A program made the position numbers and the translations under genes. This document shows positions 17,019-24,996 of a stretch of DNA of 64,000 nt, piece by piece (the stretch's first letter is position 1; each line of letters opens with the position of its first letter). The notes below the pieces were generated by a model that saw only the letters and a program-made list of their open reading frames with translations, was not told the origin of the DNA and did no database searches. Source of the stretch: Leuconostoc mesenteroides subsp. mesenteroides (lineage in GTDB: Bacteria > Bacillota > Bacilli > Lactobacillales > Lactobacillaceae); contig CP046062.1 of NCBI GenBank assembly GCA_009676745.1, positions 1,473,501 to 1,537,500 on the forward strand, written 5' to 3'.

Positions 17019-17279
17019 ATGAACCAAATTGATGCGGTAATTGGGGATATTAAAGAAATGTTTGCTAAGCAACCTAATACGATATATGAAGTGAGAGTTG
17101 TAGACCAAATCTACTCAAAAAAGGTCAATATATTTTTTGAATGGTATAAGATTGGTCGTGCAACACATTCACAACAAATAGCACGATTGGATAGTTCATA
17201 TACAGAACAAATACCGGAAATTATTAAGAAAATTCGTAAAGAAACAGGTTTGACGGTTCGTACAAATATATATGATTAG
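17019..17279 (+). CDS. SOS-regulated protein of unknown function
   Basis: 86 residues, soluble, alpha/beta-like, with acidic and basic patches. It has its own LexA-box promoter upstream and an intrinsic terminator downstream, so it is a separate damage-inducible unit inside the transfer module. GGAGCTG lies 10 bases before the ATG. A decayed copy of the same gene follows the yolD-like gene of the polymerase operon at 40975-41138, which links it to the SOS response rather than to mating. The family is not recognised. Confidence 0.75.
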   Translation: MNQIDAVIGDIKEMFAKQPNTIYEVRVVDQIYSKKVNIFFEWYKIGRATHSQQIARLDSSYTEQIPEIIKKIRKETGLTVRTNIYD

Positions 17280-17289
17280 TCACAAAGTG

Positions 17290-17319
17290 AGTTAGTGCTT
17301 GATAGGTACTAGCTTTTTT
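17290..17319 (+). terminator. Intrinsic terminator of the SOS-regulated gene
   Basis: AGTTAGTGC (17290-17298) pairs with GTACTAGCT (17306-17314) with two G-U pairs and a 7-base loop, followed by TTTTTG. Confidence 0.7.
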
Positions 17320-17351
17320 GTTTGCAATTAAAACTGAAAGGATAAAGTAAG

Positions 17352-17762
17352 ATGCCAACAAAAATATGGTTAAAGCCGGAACAATTAGAGCTGTATATTA
17401 AGCAGTTAGAACGATTTAGAGACTTATATAGTCAATTAGACCAAACGTTAGAAAGCGATAGACAAGGCTTTCAATTCAAGGCTGGTGCGCCTAACTTTCA
17501 AACAACGTTAAGCGTATCAATGCAATTACAAGCTAAAATCAGACAAGCACAATCTCAAACATACGGAGATGTGCTTTTTTTTAACAAAGAATTAGCATCA
17601 AGGGTACAAGATTTGGTCTCAAAATCAATTGAGCTAACCTTTGCTTATCGTGATTTAGACTTGCTGATTAAGGGAACTGATCGCAACACTGAAAGTGGTT
17701 TGAATAAGATTGAAGAACAGTTGTATCAAGCTAAAAAGCAACTAAGAGAAAGGGCAATGTGA
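17352..17762 (+). CDS. Helical protein of unknown function
   Basis: 136 residues, rich in Leu, Gln, Arg and Lys, predicted to be mostly coiled-coil helix, with no membrane segment. AAAGGATAAAG lies 6-12 bases before the ATG. It is the first of a two-gene unit at the end of the MobT module. No domain is recognised. Confidence 0.55.
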   Translation: MPTKIWLKPEQLELYIKQLERFRDLYSQLDQTLESDRQGFQFKAGAPNFQTTLSVSMQLQAKIRQAQSQTYGDVLFFNKELASRVQDLVSKSIELTFAYRDLDLLIKGTDRNTESGLNKIEEQLYQAKKQLRERAM

Positions 17763-18133
17763 TGATAAACAAAGCAATTGACAATTTAAGGTATCGCATC
17801 ATCAATCGTTATGTTGATTGTTTACGTGATATTGAGGTTGATAGTCATTTGCGTGAACAATTAAAATGGTCTGATAATAACAAAATTATAGGGCAGATAG
17901 CTTATAGCATTCACAATATTGTTGATTTTACTGATGAAGTCTTTAGACCATTTGATGATGTAAACAATTATGAAGCCTTTATTTTGAGGGAATTGTCAGA
18001 ACATGCAAAAAATTTGGAAAACAATTTACTACCTGAACTTGAACGTATGCGTTTAGATACTCGTTGGCTATCTGAATATTATGAAGAACTAGCTGATGTA
18101 AAAAAGGTTCTTGATGAATTCAATGTTGTGTGA
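17762..18133 (+). CDS. Helical protein of unknown function, coupled to its neighbour
   Basis: 123 residues, soluble, helical, acidic. The ATG at 17762 overlaps the previous stop by one base; a GTG at 17759 is an alternative. With its neighbour it may form a helical pair; the function is unknown. It is the last gene before the IS30-like transposase. Confidence 0.55.
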   Translation: MINKAIDNLRYRIINRYVDCLRDIEVDSHLREQLKWSDNNKIIGQIAYSIHNIVDFTDEVFRPFDDVNNYEAFILRELSEHAKNLENNLLPELERMRLDTRWLSEYYEELADVKKVLDEFNVV

Positions 18134-18268
18134 ACAGTTGATATGCTTATAATTTTGTTTTTCGATAAGTTAAAAAATAAAATAATAGACAACATTGTGA
18201 AATGGTAAACTTGTTATAAGGGAATATTCCCAACTTCAATAATCATAATAAAGGAGTATATACGTTTT

Positions 18269-19447
18269 ATGAGTGATGAAACACCAAAAAAACGAAAGCG
18301 CCAACCACATATAAATGAAAATCAACGTCACATGATTGAATACTTGTGGAATATTGAGAAAATGACACAAGCGGATATAGCTAGGCGTTTAGGCTATACA
18401 CCGTCATCAATACTACGTGAATTACACCGTGGCAACACACTTGATTTTTCGCATTTAGATAGACGAACGCTTTTGAATATGGATATACACGCACGTATCA
18501 AGTATTCGGCACAACGTGGTCAATATCTAGCCTTAAAGAAACGTAGTAAAATGGGTACCGGTTCAAGATTGACACCTGAATTAAAAGAAATCATTGAAAC
18601 TTGGGTTAATGTTGAACATTGGACACCTGAACAAATAGCTGGCAACGTTCAAGATGTTGATGTCTCCGCATCAGTCATTAGATTATGGGCTAGAAAAGGT
18701 TTAATTGATATTCGCAAACACAAGTATCATCGACAAAATGGGACACCAAAAGAAAGAGCTGTTGCGCAAACAAGACGTGCTAAAGAACGTGAAATTGCTA
18801 GACTTCGTGAGCAACTAAAAAATGACGGAGAATTAGTCCGCCACTCAATATTTGATCGCTCACAGGTTGTTGAAAGTCGTAAACAGTTCGGTCATTGGGA
18901 AATTGATTTAGTTCTGCCTGCTAAAATGAATAATCTACGGTATCAAGATACGACTGCGATTATGACATTTACTGAACGAAAAACTCGGTTTACTGCTTTG
19001 GTATTAGTTCGTAGTAAAAAATCTAGTGATATGGTTGATGCGTTTAAGCTATTTTATGAACGATATGGCAAAGCAGTAAGAACGATTACCGCTGATAATG
19101 GTTCTGAATTTATCTCATGGGACTTTTTAGAATATGTTCAAAAAGAGCTTAAAATCAAGCTATACTATGCTACACCGTCATCACCACAACAACGTGGTTC
19201 AAATGAAAACAGAAACCGTAAGCTACGTGATTGGTACCCTAAAGGTACGTCATTTAAAGATGTGAAGCAACGACAACTAGATGAAGTAGCTTCAAAAATG
19301 AATGCCATGCCACTTAGACAAGCATTGGACGGCAAAAGACCAATGGTAGTGTTTGAACAAGAATATAAAGCCATGCAACGTTACCGTAGAGCTTATGAAA
19401 AGCGTAAACAGCGCATGCTAGAAGAGCGCCAAAATGATGAAGGGTAA
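18269..19447 (+). CDS. IS30-family transposase
   Basis: 392 residues. An N-terminal helix-turn-helix typical of IS30 (MTQADIARRLGYTPSSILREL, residues about 33-55) is followed by a second DNA-binding part and a DDE domain: Asp near 211 (HWEIDLV), Asp near 275 (TADNGSEF) and Glu in SNENRNRKL near 312, with the usual PSSPQQRGSNE signature. The frame is complete and AAAGGAG precedes the ATG. I could not find matching terminal inverted repeats in the 130 bases on either side, so either the ends are degenerate or the gene is a domesticated transposase. It closes the MobT module, which shows no other recombinase. Confidence 0.88.
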   Translation: MSDETPKKRKRQPHINENQRHMIEYLWNIEKMTQADIARRLGYTPSSILRELHRGNTLDFSHLDRRTLLNMDIHARIKYSAQRGQYLALKKRSKMGTGSRLTPELKEIIETWVNVEHWTPEQIAGNVQDVDVSASVIRLWARKGLIDIRKHKYHRQNGTPKERAVAQTRRAKEREIARLREQLKNDGELVRHSIFDRSQVVESRKQFGHWEIDLVLPAKMNNLRYQDTTAIMTFTERKTRFTALVLVRSKKSSDMVDAFKLFYERYGKAVRTITADNGSEFISWDFLEYVQKELKIKLYYATPSSPQQRGSNENRNRKLRDWYPKGTSFKDVKQRQLDEVASKMNAMPLRQALDGKRPMVVFEQEYKAMQRYRRAYEKRKQRMLEERQNDEG

Positions 19448-19522
19448 CCAATTATAGTCAGTAATGTAGTGGCTAAATTAATATTTCTAAATAAAGTGAC
19501 AGGTCTCATTTTATAAAATATA

Positions 19523-19568
19523 TATGTATAGTATAATCAATTAGTACGCATTGATTATACTATACATA
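19523..19568. promoter_or_regulatory. 19-base perfect inverted repeat before the mazG-like gene
   Basis: The arms at 19523-19541 and 19550-19568 are perfect complements (TATGTATAGTATAATCAAT on the left) with an 8-base centre. The left arm contains a good -10 box, TATAAT, and the right arm ends 13 bases before the ribosome site AAGGAGG. The lack of a T tract and the position over a -10 box suggest an operator for a dimeric repressor rather than a terminator. Confidence 0.55.
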
Positions 19569-19590
19569 CTAACACTAAGGAGGAAGATTA

Positions 19591-19902
19591 GTGATGCAGG
19601 AACATAAAATGTGGTTAACAAGCTTCTATAAAAAACGCAATTGGTTTCAATATTCGACATTTATCAGATTAAATTTTTTATTTGAAGAAGTTGGTGAATT
19701 AGCCCAATGTATTAGAGCAATAGAACTAGGCAGAGATCATCCTGGTGAAGAAATGCAAAATCAGTCAGAGCTTAATGCACATTTAAAAGAAGAACTAGCT
19801 GATGTTTTAGATCAAGTACTGATTTTAAGCGAAAAATATAATATAGATTTAGATGATTTAATAGCACAAAGTCAGACGAAATTGAAACAACGTTTTAATT
19901 AA
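19591..19902 (+). CDS. MazG-like nucleotide pyrophosphohydrolase
   Basis: 103 residues. FEEVGELAQCIRA (from residue about 31) and the later KEELADVLDQVL give the two Glu/Asp metal-binding helices of the MazG-like all-alpha NTP pyrophosphatases. These enzymes split (often abnormal) NTP or dNTP to NMP and pyrophosphate. AAGGAGG lies 8 bases before the GTG/ATG pair. It precedes the LOG-family gene by 44 bases, so both are probably one unit. Confidence 0.78.
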   Translation: MMQEHKMWLTSFYKKRNWFQYSTFIRLNFLFEEVGELAQCIRAIELGRDHPGEEMQNQSELNAHLKEELADVLDQVLILSEKYNIDLDDLIAQSQTKLKQRFN

Positions 19903-19946
19903 TCAGTTTTATTTAAATTTAGAATATGTAAAAGGGTTATATAAAA

Positions 19947-20510
19947 ATGAAAAATTTGGCAGTTTACTGTGGTGCATCACTAGGGAAAGATTCTGCAGTA
20001 GTAACTGCTACTAAAGAATTAGGTCAATATTTAGCACAGAATCATATTGAATTGGTTTATGGTGGCGGTAGAGTTGGTTTGATGGGTATACTAGCTAATC
20101 AAGTACTAGATTTTGGTGGTAATGTTCATGGTATCATTCCAAATCAATTAGCTGACAGAGGTGCAGCCTTAGAAAGACTAACTGATTTAACGATAGTAGA
20201 AAATATGTCTGTTAGAAAGCAAAAAATGCTGGACTTATCAGATGGTTGTCTTGCGTTGCCAGGTGGACCAGGAACACTAGAAGAAATTATCGAAGCTTTT
20301 TCTTGGGCACGCTTAGGCAACAATAATAATCCGTGTGTTTTTTATAATATTAATGGCTATTATGATGAGTTAAAAAAAATGTTTGATACTATGACAGCGC
20401 ATGGTTTCTTAACTGTGGAAGATCGTCAAAAATTACTTTTTTCTGATTCTCTAGAAATAATATTCGATTTTATGAATAATTACATCCCACCAAAGATTCG
20501 AAAGTATTAG
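19947..20510 (+). CDS. LOG-family nucleoside-monophosphate phosphoribohydrolase
   Basis: 187 residues. It has the Rossmann-like start NLAVYCGASLG, the GGGRVGLMG loop, and the family signature PGGPGTLEE near residue 105. LOG-type proteins cleave 5'-nucleotides (cytokinin ribotides, AMP-like) to free base and ribose 5-phosphate; the old name lysine decarboxylase family is misleading. Length is normal. With the MazG-like enzyme upstream, it would turn an NTP into base, ribose 5-phosphate and pyrophosphate. An intrinsic terminator follows. Confidence 0.85.
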   Translation: MKNLAVYCGASLGKDSAVVTATKELGQYLAQNHIELVYGGGRVGLMGILANQVLDFGGNVHGIIPNQLADRGAALERLTDLTIVENMSVRKQKMLDLSDGCLALPGGPGTLEEIIEAFSWARLGNNNNPCVFYNINGYYDELKKMFDTMTAHGFLTVEDRQKLLFSDSLEIIFDFMNNYIPPKIRKY

Positions 20511-20576
20511 TATTATAATGGCCATTAACAAAAGGCTCAGGTCGTAATTTTATTATTTTTCAATATTTTTTGCGAA

Positions 20577-20641
20577 TTTAAGCACAACAATAAAATAATG
20601 AACTTTAGACACTAGAAGTGTCTTTTTTTGTTGTGCTTAAA
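20577..20641 (+). terminator. Nested terminator after the LOG gene
   Basis: AGACACT (20607-20613) and AGTGTCT (20617-20623) form a tight stem followed by seven T. It lies inside a larger perfect 14-base inverted repeat, TTTAAGCACAACAA / TTGTTGTGCTTAAA (20577-20590 and 20628-20641). Confidence 0.8.
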
Positions 20642-21178
20642 ATATAAAGATTTGAAAATGGTTTAATTGATTGAAATATTTGATATAATAGTGAGTAATT
20701 AGATTGCTAAAAGCCTTTGTATCGACGTTCTAAAAGCGTGGACATGCAGTTTACTTTTAGACAAAATCATGATATTCTTAAAAAAGTTGTGCTCTGATAT
20801 AAAAATAATCTTCGTTAGTTTTACATACGTGTTACCAGAAGTTTACTAAAATATTAAACATGTGGTTTTCAGGTTGACATCCGCCATACCAATTAAAGTG
20901 TACCGTGCATAATCTAACGTAACAGAGGCTTGTTGATACGTTGGCGCACAAGGGATTACACGTTTTACAAAAAATCCAAAGTCAATAATTTGAAATAAAG
21001 TAACGTTTTTGTAACATTCGTTATTTTAAAAGCTCATAAGTCCTGTGTGGGCTTATTTTTTTTGCTTAAAAACAGCCTGAATATTAAGAAATTGTTAAGA
21101 AACCGTCGTCATGACGGTTAATTATTGGTAATAAAATCAATGGAAATTGACAACTAAGACAAGGGAGAAAGAGACAAA
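20642..21178 (+). promoter_or_regulatory. Leader region of the replication operon
   Basis: No gene is seen here. It holds a likely promoter (TTTAAT, 16 bases, TATAAT at about 20683), a hairpin-like end AAGCTCATAAGTCCTGTGTGG followed by GCTTATTTTTTTT (about 21030-21062, a probable terminator or attenuator), and ACCGTC-GTCAT-GACGGT (about 21102-21118), a small dyad that may be the operator of the XRE protein. A long untranslated leader ending in a terminator before the replication genes suggests copy control by attenuation or a counter-transcript (inference). Confidence 0.45.
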
Positions 21179-21412
21179 ATGAAACATTCTTTTGGATCAA
21201 TTGTAAAAGCTTATCGGGAACGAAAAAGACTAACACAATTGGAATTGGCCGTGAAATCAAAAGGGGAATTGTCAACAGCGACGATTTCAAAAGCTGAAAC
21301 TGATCCGAGTCACAATCCAAAACTAACGACATTCATAAAATTTTACAAAATTATGGATGTACCGTTTGAAGAGATTGTTGCGACATTAGAGGGGACTGCT
21401 GATGACAAATGA
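21179..21412 (+). CDS. XRE-family regulator of the replication operon
   Basis: 77 residues, a single helix-turn-helix of the Cro/XRE kind (RLTQLELAVKSKGELSTATISKAE). AAGGGAGAAAG precedes the ATG. It overlaps repA by 11 bases, so its most likely role is to control repA expression, perhaps by binding the small dyad upstream. Confidence 0.78.
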   Translation: MKHSFGSIVKAYRERKRLTQLELAVKSKGELSTATISKAETDPSHNPKLTTFIKFYKIMDVPFEEIVATLEGTADDK

Positions 21413-22373
21413 CCAAGACACGCACAGGAAAATGGAACGAGTTAGCAGAGATCAGGTTGAAACTAACGAACGATTCTATAAAATTCCAAAAGCACTATTT
21501 GAAAATGAATTCTATGCCGACATGAAGCTTGAAACGAAAATGGCTTATGCCATTCTACGTGATCGTTTTCTGTTATCAATTAAAAATAATTGGATTGATA
21601 AAAATGGTGATGTTTACTTGATCTACAAAAACAGTGACCTGCAATCAATCCTCAGTGTTGGTGAGAAAAAAGTCATTAGTTTAAAAAAAGAACTAGCAGA
21701 TTTTGGACTACTTGAAGAAGAACGGCAGGGGTTAAATAAACCAAACAGATTGTACGTTGGTAACATAAATGCTGATTTTGAAGTTATCCACAGGGCTAAC
21801 CTCTTGGGGGACAAGGAACTGTCAAAACGACAGTTCCGGAACTGTCAAAATGACAGGTCAAGAACTGCCAAAACGACAGGTCAAGAACTGTCAAAACGAC
21901 AGTTAAGTGAGACTGAGAGTAGTGAGACTAATTTGAGTGAAACTGAAACCCCTTATTTGGATGAGGACGAAACAAATAATAATAATGGTTCAAATAATTT
22001 TCAACAATCGTTCATCGCAATCGGAAAAATAATTGAAAAAAATCCTGAGTTACGAAATGTGGTTCAAGGTTTAATTCCAGACTTACTTCTGAATGAGCCA
22101 AAACAGGCACAAATTGTTGTCAGGGCACTTGACCGTGGTTATCACTTTTTGACGGCCGAACTTGAAAAAGGTAATTCTGTTCTGACTTTACAAAGACAAT
22201 TACAAGGTGACGTCAGCAATGTATTATTTCTATCAAAAATTGGTTCTAAGCAATTGGAATATATGAGCGACCATTTGATTGATATTAACCAGTATGGCAA
22301 TTACTTCGCGAGTGGCCTGGAAAATCGTTTGAGAATTGCTGTCACAACAAGTCAATCGGCATCAGGCTTTTAA
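21402..22373 (+). CDS. repA: RepA_N-family plasmid replication initiator
   Basis: 323 residues. The N-terminus (ERFYKIPKALFENEFYADM, residues about 23-41, then MAYAILRDR) is the conserved DNA-binding part of RepA_N initiators of theta plasmids in Firmicutes. The middle (about residues 135-180) is the variable Ser/Thr/Glu-rich part whose DNA holds the origin iterons. The C-terminal part is the host-specific domain. In this family oriV lies inside repA, as here, where a DnaA box and four iterons are seen. Overlap with the XRE gene implies coupled control. Confidence 0.9.
   Translation: MTNDQDTHRKMERVSRDQVETNERFYKIPKALFENEFYADMKLETKMAYAILRDRFLLSIKNNWIDKNGDVYLIYKNSDLQSILSVGEKKVISLKKELADFGLLEEERQGLNKPNRLYVGNINADFEVIHRANLLGDKELSKRQFRNCQNDRSRTAKTTGQELSKRQLSETESSETNLSETETPYLDEDETNNNNGSNNFQQSFIAIGKIIEKNPELRNVVQGLIPDLLLNEPKQAQIVVRALDRGYHFLTAELEKGNSVLTLQRQLQGDVSNVLFLSKIGSKQLEYMSDHLIDINQYGNYFASGLENRLRIAVTTSQSASGF
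21784..21906 (+). other. oriV: Plasmid replication origin (DnaA box and four dyad iterons inside repA)
   Basis: TTATCCACA at 21784-21792 is a perfect DnaA box. Starting at 21815 are four tandem copies, 22-23 bases each, of GAACTGTC-AAAAC-GACAGTTC or close variants (21815, 21838, 21860, 21883). Each copy is itself an inverted repeat with 8-base arms. They encode the repeated NCQ/ELSKRQ residues of RepA. Confidence 0.85.
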
Positions 22374-22399
22374 CTTTAAATTGAGAGAGGAGAGACAAA

Positions 22400-22675
22400 A
22401 TGGCAAACCAATACAACATATTTATTGCAGTAGATTTCTTCAATGCAGATATACTTTTTGTGGCTAATTCATCAGGTGAACTCAGCCGAAAAGTTATCAA
22501 AGCAATTGAAAATCATGAATTAGAAAGTGATGGCGCAGTGAGGTTATACCGTACCTCTTATCAATCATTTAAAGCAATTCAAACACTGATGACACGCTAT
22601 CATTTACCGTTCCATGAAGCTGCAAGACCGAAAGGGAGAGATTATGAAAGTCAGACAATTAACGCTGTTGGATGA
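22400..22675 (+). CDS. Small conserved-looking protein of the replication operon
   Basis: 91 residues, soluble, alpha/beta-like, no recognised domain. GAGAGGAGAG lies 6 bases before the ATG. The next gene starts inside its end (32 bases of overlap). Its position between repA and ssb suggests a replication or leading-region role, which is inference. Confidence 0.6.
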   Translation: MANQYNIFIAVDFFNADILFVANSSGELSRKVIKAIENHELESDGAVRLYRTSYQSFKAIQTLMTRYHLPFHEAARPKGRDYESQTINAVG

Positions 22676-23000
22676 GCAAAGTTTACACGAACTGCAACAA
22701 ACCAAATATGTCGTCATTCTCGTTAAGGAATTAAAACACAATCTCGTTCAACCAACCAAAAAACAAGCCTTTGTTTGCTTAAAACCAAGTGAGATGAAAG
22801 TCAAAGGTGAGCTGTTTGATGATTGTCTAGGGAATCATTACATCGGCTGTACAGTCCTAAAGGGCATTCATTATTCTGAATCTGGTGACCAAATTCCTGT
22901 ATTTAAACTACCAAATAACATTCAAGATTATTTAGTCAACCAATTGACACCAATTATTACTTTACTAGATCAAAAGAGGAGAAATTATTATGCAAATTAA
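22644..23000 (+). CDS. Protein of unknown function upstream of ssb
   Basis: 118 residues, soluble, rich in Lys, Leu and Gln. The ATG at 22644 has AAAGGGAGAG upstream and is preferred to the in-frame ATG at 22614. It overlaps ssb by 11 bases, so it is translated together with it. No domain is recognised. Confidence 0.6.
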   Translation: MKVRQLTLLDEQSLHELQQTKYVVILVKELKHNLVQPTKKQAFVCLKPSEMKVKGELFDDCLGNHYIGCTVLKGIHYSESGDQIPVFKLPNNIQDYLVNQLTPIITLLDQKRRNYYAN

Positions 23001-23424
23001 TCACCACGTAGGGCGTTTAGTTCGTGACGTAAACTTTACCGTAAGGGGCGAAAATGAAACTAAAATTGCCTATTTCAAATTAGCCATCAACGATCTAAAA
23101 GATGGCAAAGCCACTTATATTGATTATGTTGCTTTTAACAAAACGGCAGAATTGATTCGAGATTATGTGACTGATGTTGGTCAAGTAGTGGAGGTTGAAT
23201 TTGTGATGCGCAATCACAATTACACCGATAAAAATACTGGTCAAAAAATATACGCCATGCAAAATCAAGTGACACAATTCCGCATCTATAAATCAAATCC
23301 GTCATCAAAAAAGCCTGCTGTTCAAACACAGGTTCCCGACACTCAGGAGACTGAAATAGCTGATATGGATTTACCACCATACCCTGACTTTAGCAGTAAC
23401 GCATTTGAATATGTAGAGGGGTAA
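22990..23424 (+). CDS. ssb: Single-stranded DNA-binding protein
   Basis: 144 residues. Residues 1-105 form an OB fold of the SSB type (VGRLVRDVNFTVRG, then KIAYFKLAIND and YIDYVAFNKTAELI). A Pro/Gln/Thr-rich linker follows. The usual acidic tip ending in DDDLPF is missing: the chain ends FEYVEG, while a similar motif, DMDLPPYPDF, lies about 12 residues inside. It would coat the transferred strand or support replication; the altered tip may change partner binding. Confidence 0.88.
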   Translation: MQINHHVGRLVRDVNFTVRGENETKIAYFKLAINDLKDGKATYIDYVAFNKTAELIRDYVTDVGQVVEVEFVMRNHNYTDKNTGQKIYAMQNQVTQFRIYKSNPSSKKPAVQTQVPDTQETEIADMDLPPYPDFSSNAFEYVEG

Positions 23425-23428
23425 GAAA

Positions 23429-24397
23429 ATGACTGCAATAATCACAATAGCTGATAAATTCCGAAATATGTTTCAAAGATTTAGTCGCTTTGGTACTTGG
23501 TTTTTGGAACATCAACGTCGCAATTTAATTGCCATATTTAGCCTATTTATTCTGATAGCTTTTGGGACAACTGTGATGGTTAACATTACACCTCGACCTT
23601 CAAATTTGCCAAGTACGGAATTAAATACACCTGTTTCATTTGGCACTTTGAACAAAACCGCCAGTCTCACAAAAAGTGTTTTTAATAAAAATAACGGTGT
23701 GTTGGAACTGCATTATACAATCTCTGACGGAGCTGTTTCTGATCAAGATTTGGTTGATATTAGCAAAATTAAATTTACTGCTATAACTGATCATGGTGGC
23801 AGTCAAGTGACAGGCCGTGTCGTACCAACTTCAAATAATACACTCGTGGTCCAATTTAAAAACTTGAGTCATAACTTCAATGCTGTAACACTAACAGCTC
23901 ATGATAAAAGCATCAACACGTCGACAGTCGAAGCGCCAAGTAGCGTAGTTGCAGATAGTTCAAGTGCAAAGAAAACTAGCGCAAACAGTAATACCGCAAG
24001 TGGGAAATTCATCATCAATCGTGACAAAGTTTCTAAGTCAAATACACTAACATTTGCTACTCAAAAGGAACTCGAAGTGAGTGAAAGTGAAGCAAAAATT
24101 GCAGCACAGCAAAAACTCATTTCAAAGAATACGAACGCGATTGTTGAATACCAAAAAGCCATTGATCAACAACTGAGTTCAATCAAAAAGTATCAAAAAT
24201 TACTCGCCCAGTCTGATGACTCAGACACACAAACTAGCATTGATAATGCGCGTGATGCTATTACTCAAATAAGGACACAAATCAGTGATGCACAAAAAAA
24301 TATTCAACGTGCTAAGACAAATATTAATCAATATCAAAAGACGAAAAAGCAAGTTGAAGATGGCAAATCATTGTTGCCAAAAGCAACAGATTTGTAA
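23429..24397 (+). CDS. Membrane-anchored coiled-coil protein
   Basis: 322 residues. A helix at about 33-53 anchors the protein, an extracellular domain of about 130 residues follows (beta-rich, with a GTLNKTASLT start), then a Ser/Ala linker and a long coiled coil (about 215-315) rich in Lys, Gln and Ile. It starts 4 bases after ssb. The function is unknown; a structural or entry-exclusion-like surface role would fit the shape, without further support. Confidence 0.6.
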   Translation: MTAIITIADKFRNMFQRFSRFGTWFLEHQRRNLIAIFSLFILIAFGTTVMVNITPRPSNLPSTELNTPVSFGTLNKTASLTKSVFNKNNGVLELHYTISDGAVSDQDLVDISKIKFTAITDHGGSQVTGRVVPTSNNTLVVQFKNLSHNFNAVTLTAHDKSINTSTVEAPSSVVADSSSAKKTSANSNTASGKFIINRDKVSKSNTLTFATQKELEVSESEAKIAAQQKLISKNTNAIVEYQKAIDQQLSSIKKYQKLLAQSDDSDTQTSIDNARDAITQIRTQISDAQKNIQRAKTNINQYQKTKKQVEDGKSLLPKATDL

Positions 24398-24436
24398 TGA
24401 CAAATAGTTCAAGAAATTCCCTAATGGGCTATTTTT

Positions 24437-24600
24437 TTCAATCAAATAAAGGTTTAAAAAGGGTTAAACGCAGGTTAAAAAATGGTTTAACTGTAATTCA
24501 TTGAGGTAATCCCTTGAAAGGCCCGCACGGCGGGATTAAAACCACAAGGTTTTCCTTTCCCCTTAACCTGTTCCCAATTCATTAAGTATTTTATGGAGGT
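24437..24600 (+). other. Candidate oriT of the MobL mobilisation module
   Basis: The stretch begins with four near repeats of GGTTTAA/GGTTAAA (about 24449-24489). It continues with TAATCCC...GGGATTA around CCCGC-ACG-GCGGG, then AAAACC-ACAA-GGTTTT. Repeats followed by clustered hairpins directly before a MobC-like gene is the usual layout of a relaxase origin. The nick site itself is not identified. Confidence 0.6.
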
Positions 24601-24603
24601 TGT

Positions 24604-24981
24604 ATGAAAGGTATAACAAAAACAATTAAAAACATTGATGAACATGCTTTGAAAATCATTGAAGCACAAGCATCAAAAGAAAATGTATCGTCAAGTCAAT
24701 TAATTCGAGAACAAATTGAAGACTATGCTAAGCGACTTGAAGAAGATAGCGCAGCAAAAATATTGCATACTTATCTCGATGATTTGATCATGGCTAACAA
24801 TAATGTTGTGCACGGATTAAATGACAATACAATTGCTATTGGTGAAATGTTTAAAACAATTCTGGCACGAATTGAAATGTATTTTCCAGACTTAAATGAT
24901 GAGGTAGAACGAATTAAAAAAAACGCTCGCCCTCAGGAAAAAAATTTGCCAAAGTCGATTGACTTTGATGAGTTTGAATAA
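24604..24981 (+). CDS. Ribbon-helix-helix mobilisation accessory protein (MobC-like)
   Basis: 125 residues. The N-terminus (KTIKNIDEHALKIIEAQA, then VSSSQLIREQIEDY) has the strand-helix-helix pattern of RHH proteins that bind oriT. The rest is helical. TGGAGG lies 6 bases before the ATG and the candidate oriT directly upstream. It would bind the repeats and help MobL nick; possible self-repression of the operon is inferred from the family. Confidence 0.7.
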   Translation: MKGITKTIKNIDEHALKIIEAQASKENVSSSQLIREQIEDYAKRLEEDSAAKILHTYLDDLIMANNNVVHGLNDNTIAIGEMFKTILARIEMYFPDLNDEVERIKKNARPQEKNLPKSIDFDEFE

Positions 24982-24996
24982 TTGGAAGGAGTACAA

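Noticed and set aside
18134..19580. Terminal inverted repeats and target duplications for the IS30-type gene
   Set aside because: I compared the bases on both sides and found no convincing pair; the perfect palindrome at 19523-19568 has no partner on the left.
21815..21906. CRISPR-like array at the four repeats in repA
   Set aside because: The units follow each other without unique spacers, lie inside repA, and are palindromic iterons of the origin. No cas gene is present in the window.
24398..24440. Possible terminator after the gene ending at 24397
   Set aside because: A T tract is present (CTATTTTTTT) but the stem would be only CCC/GGG with a weak bulged extension.
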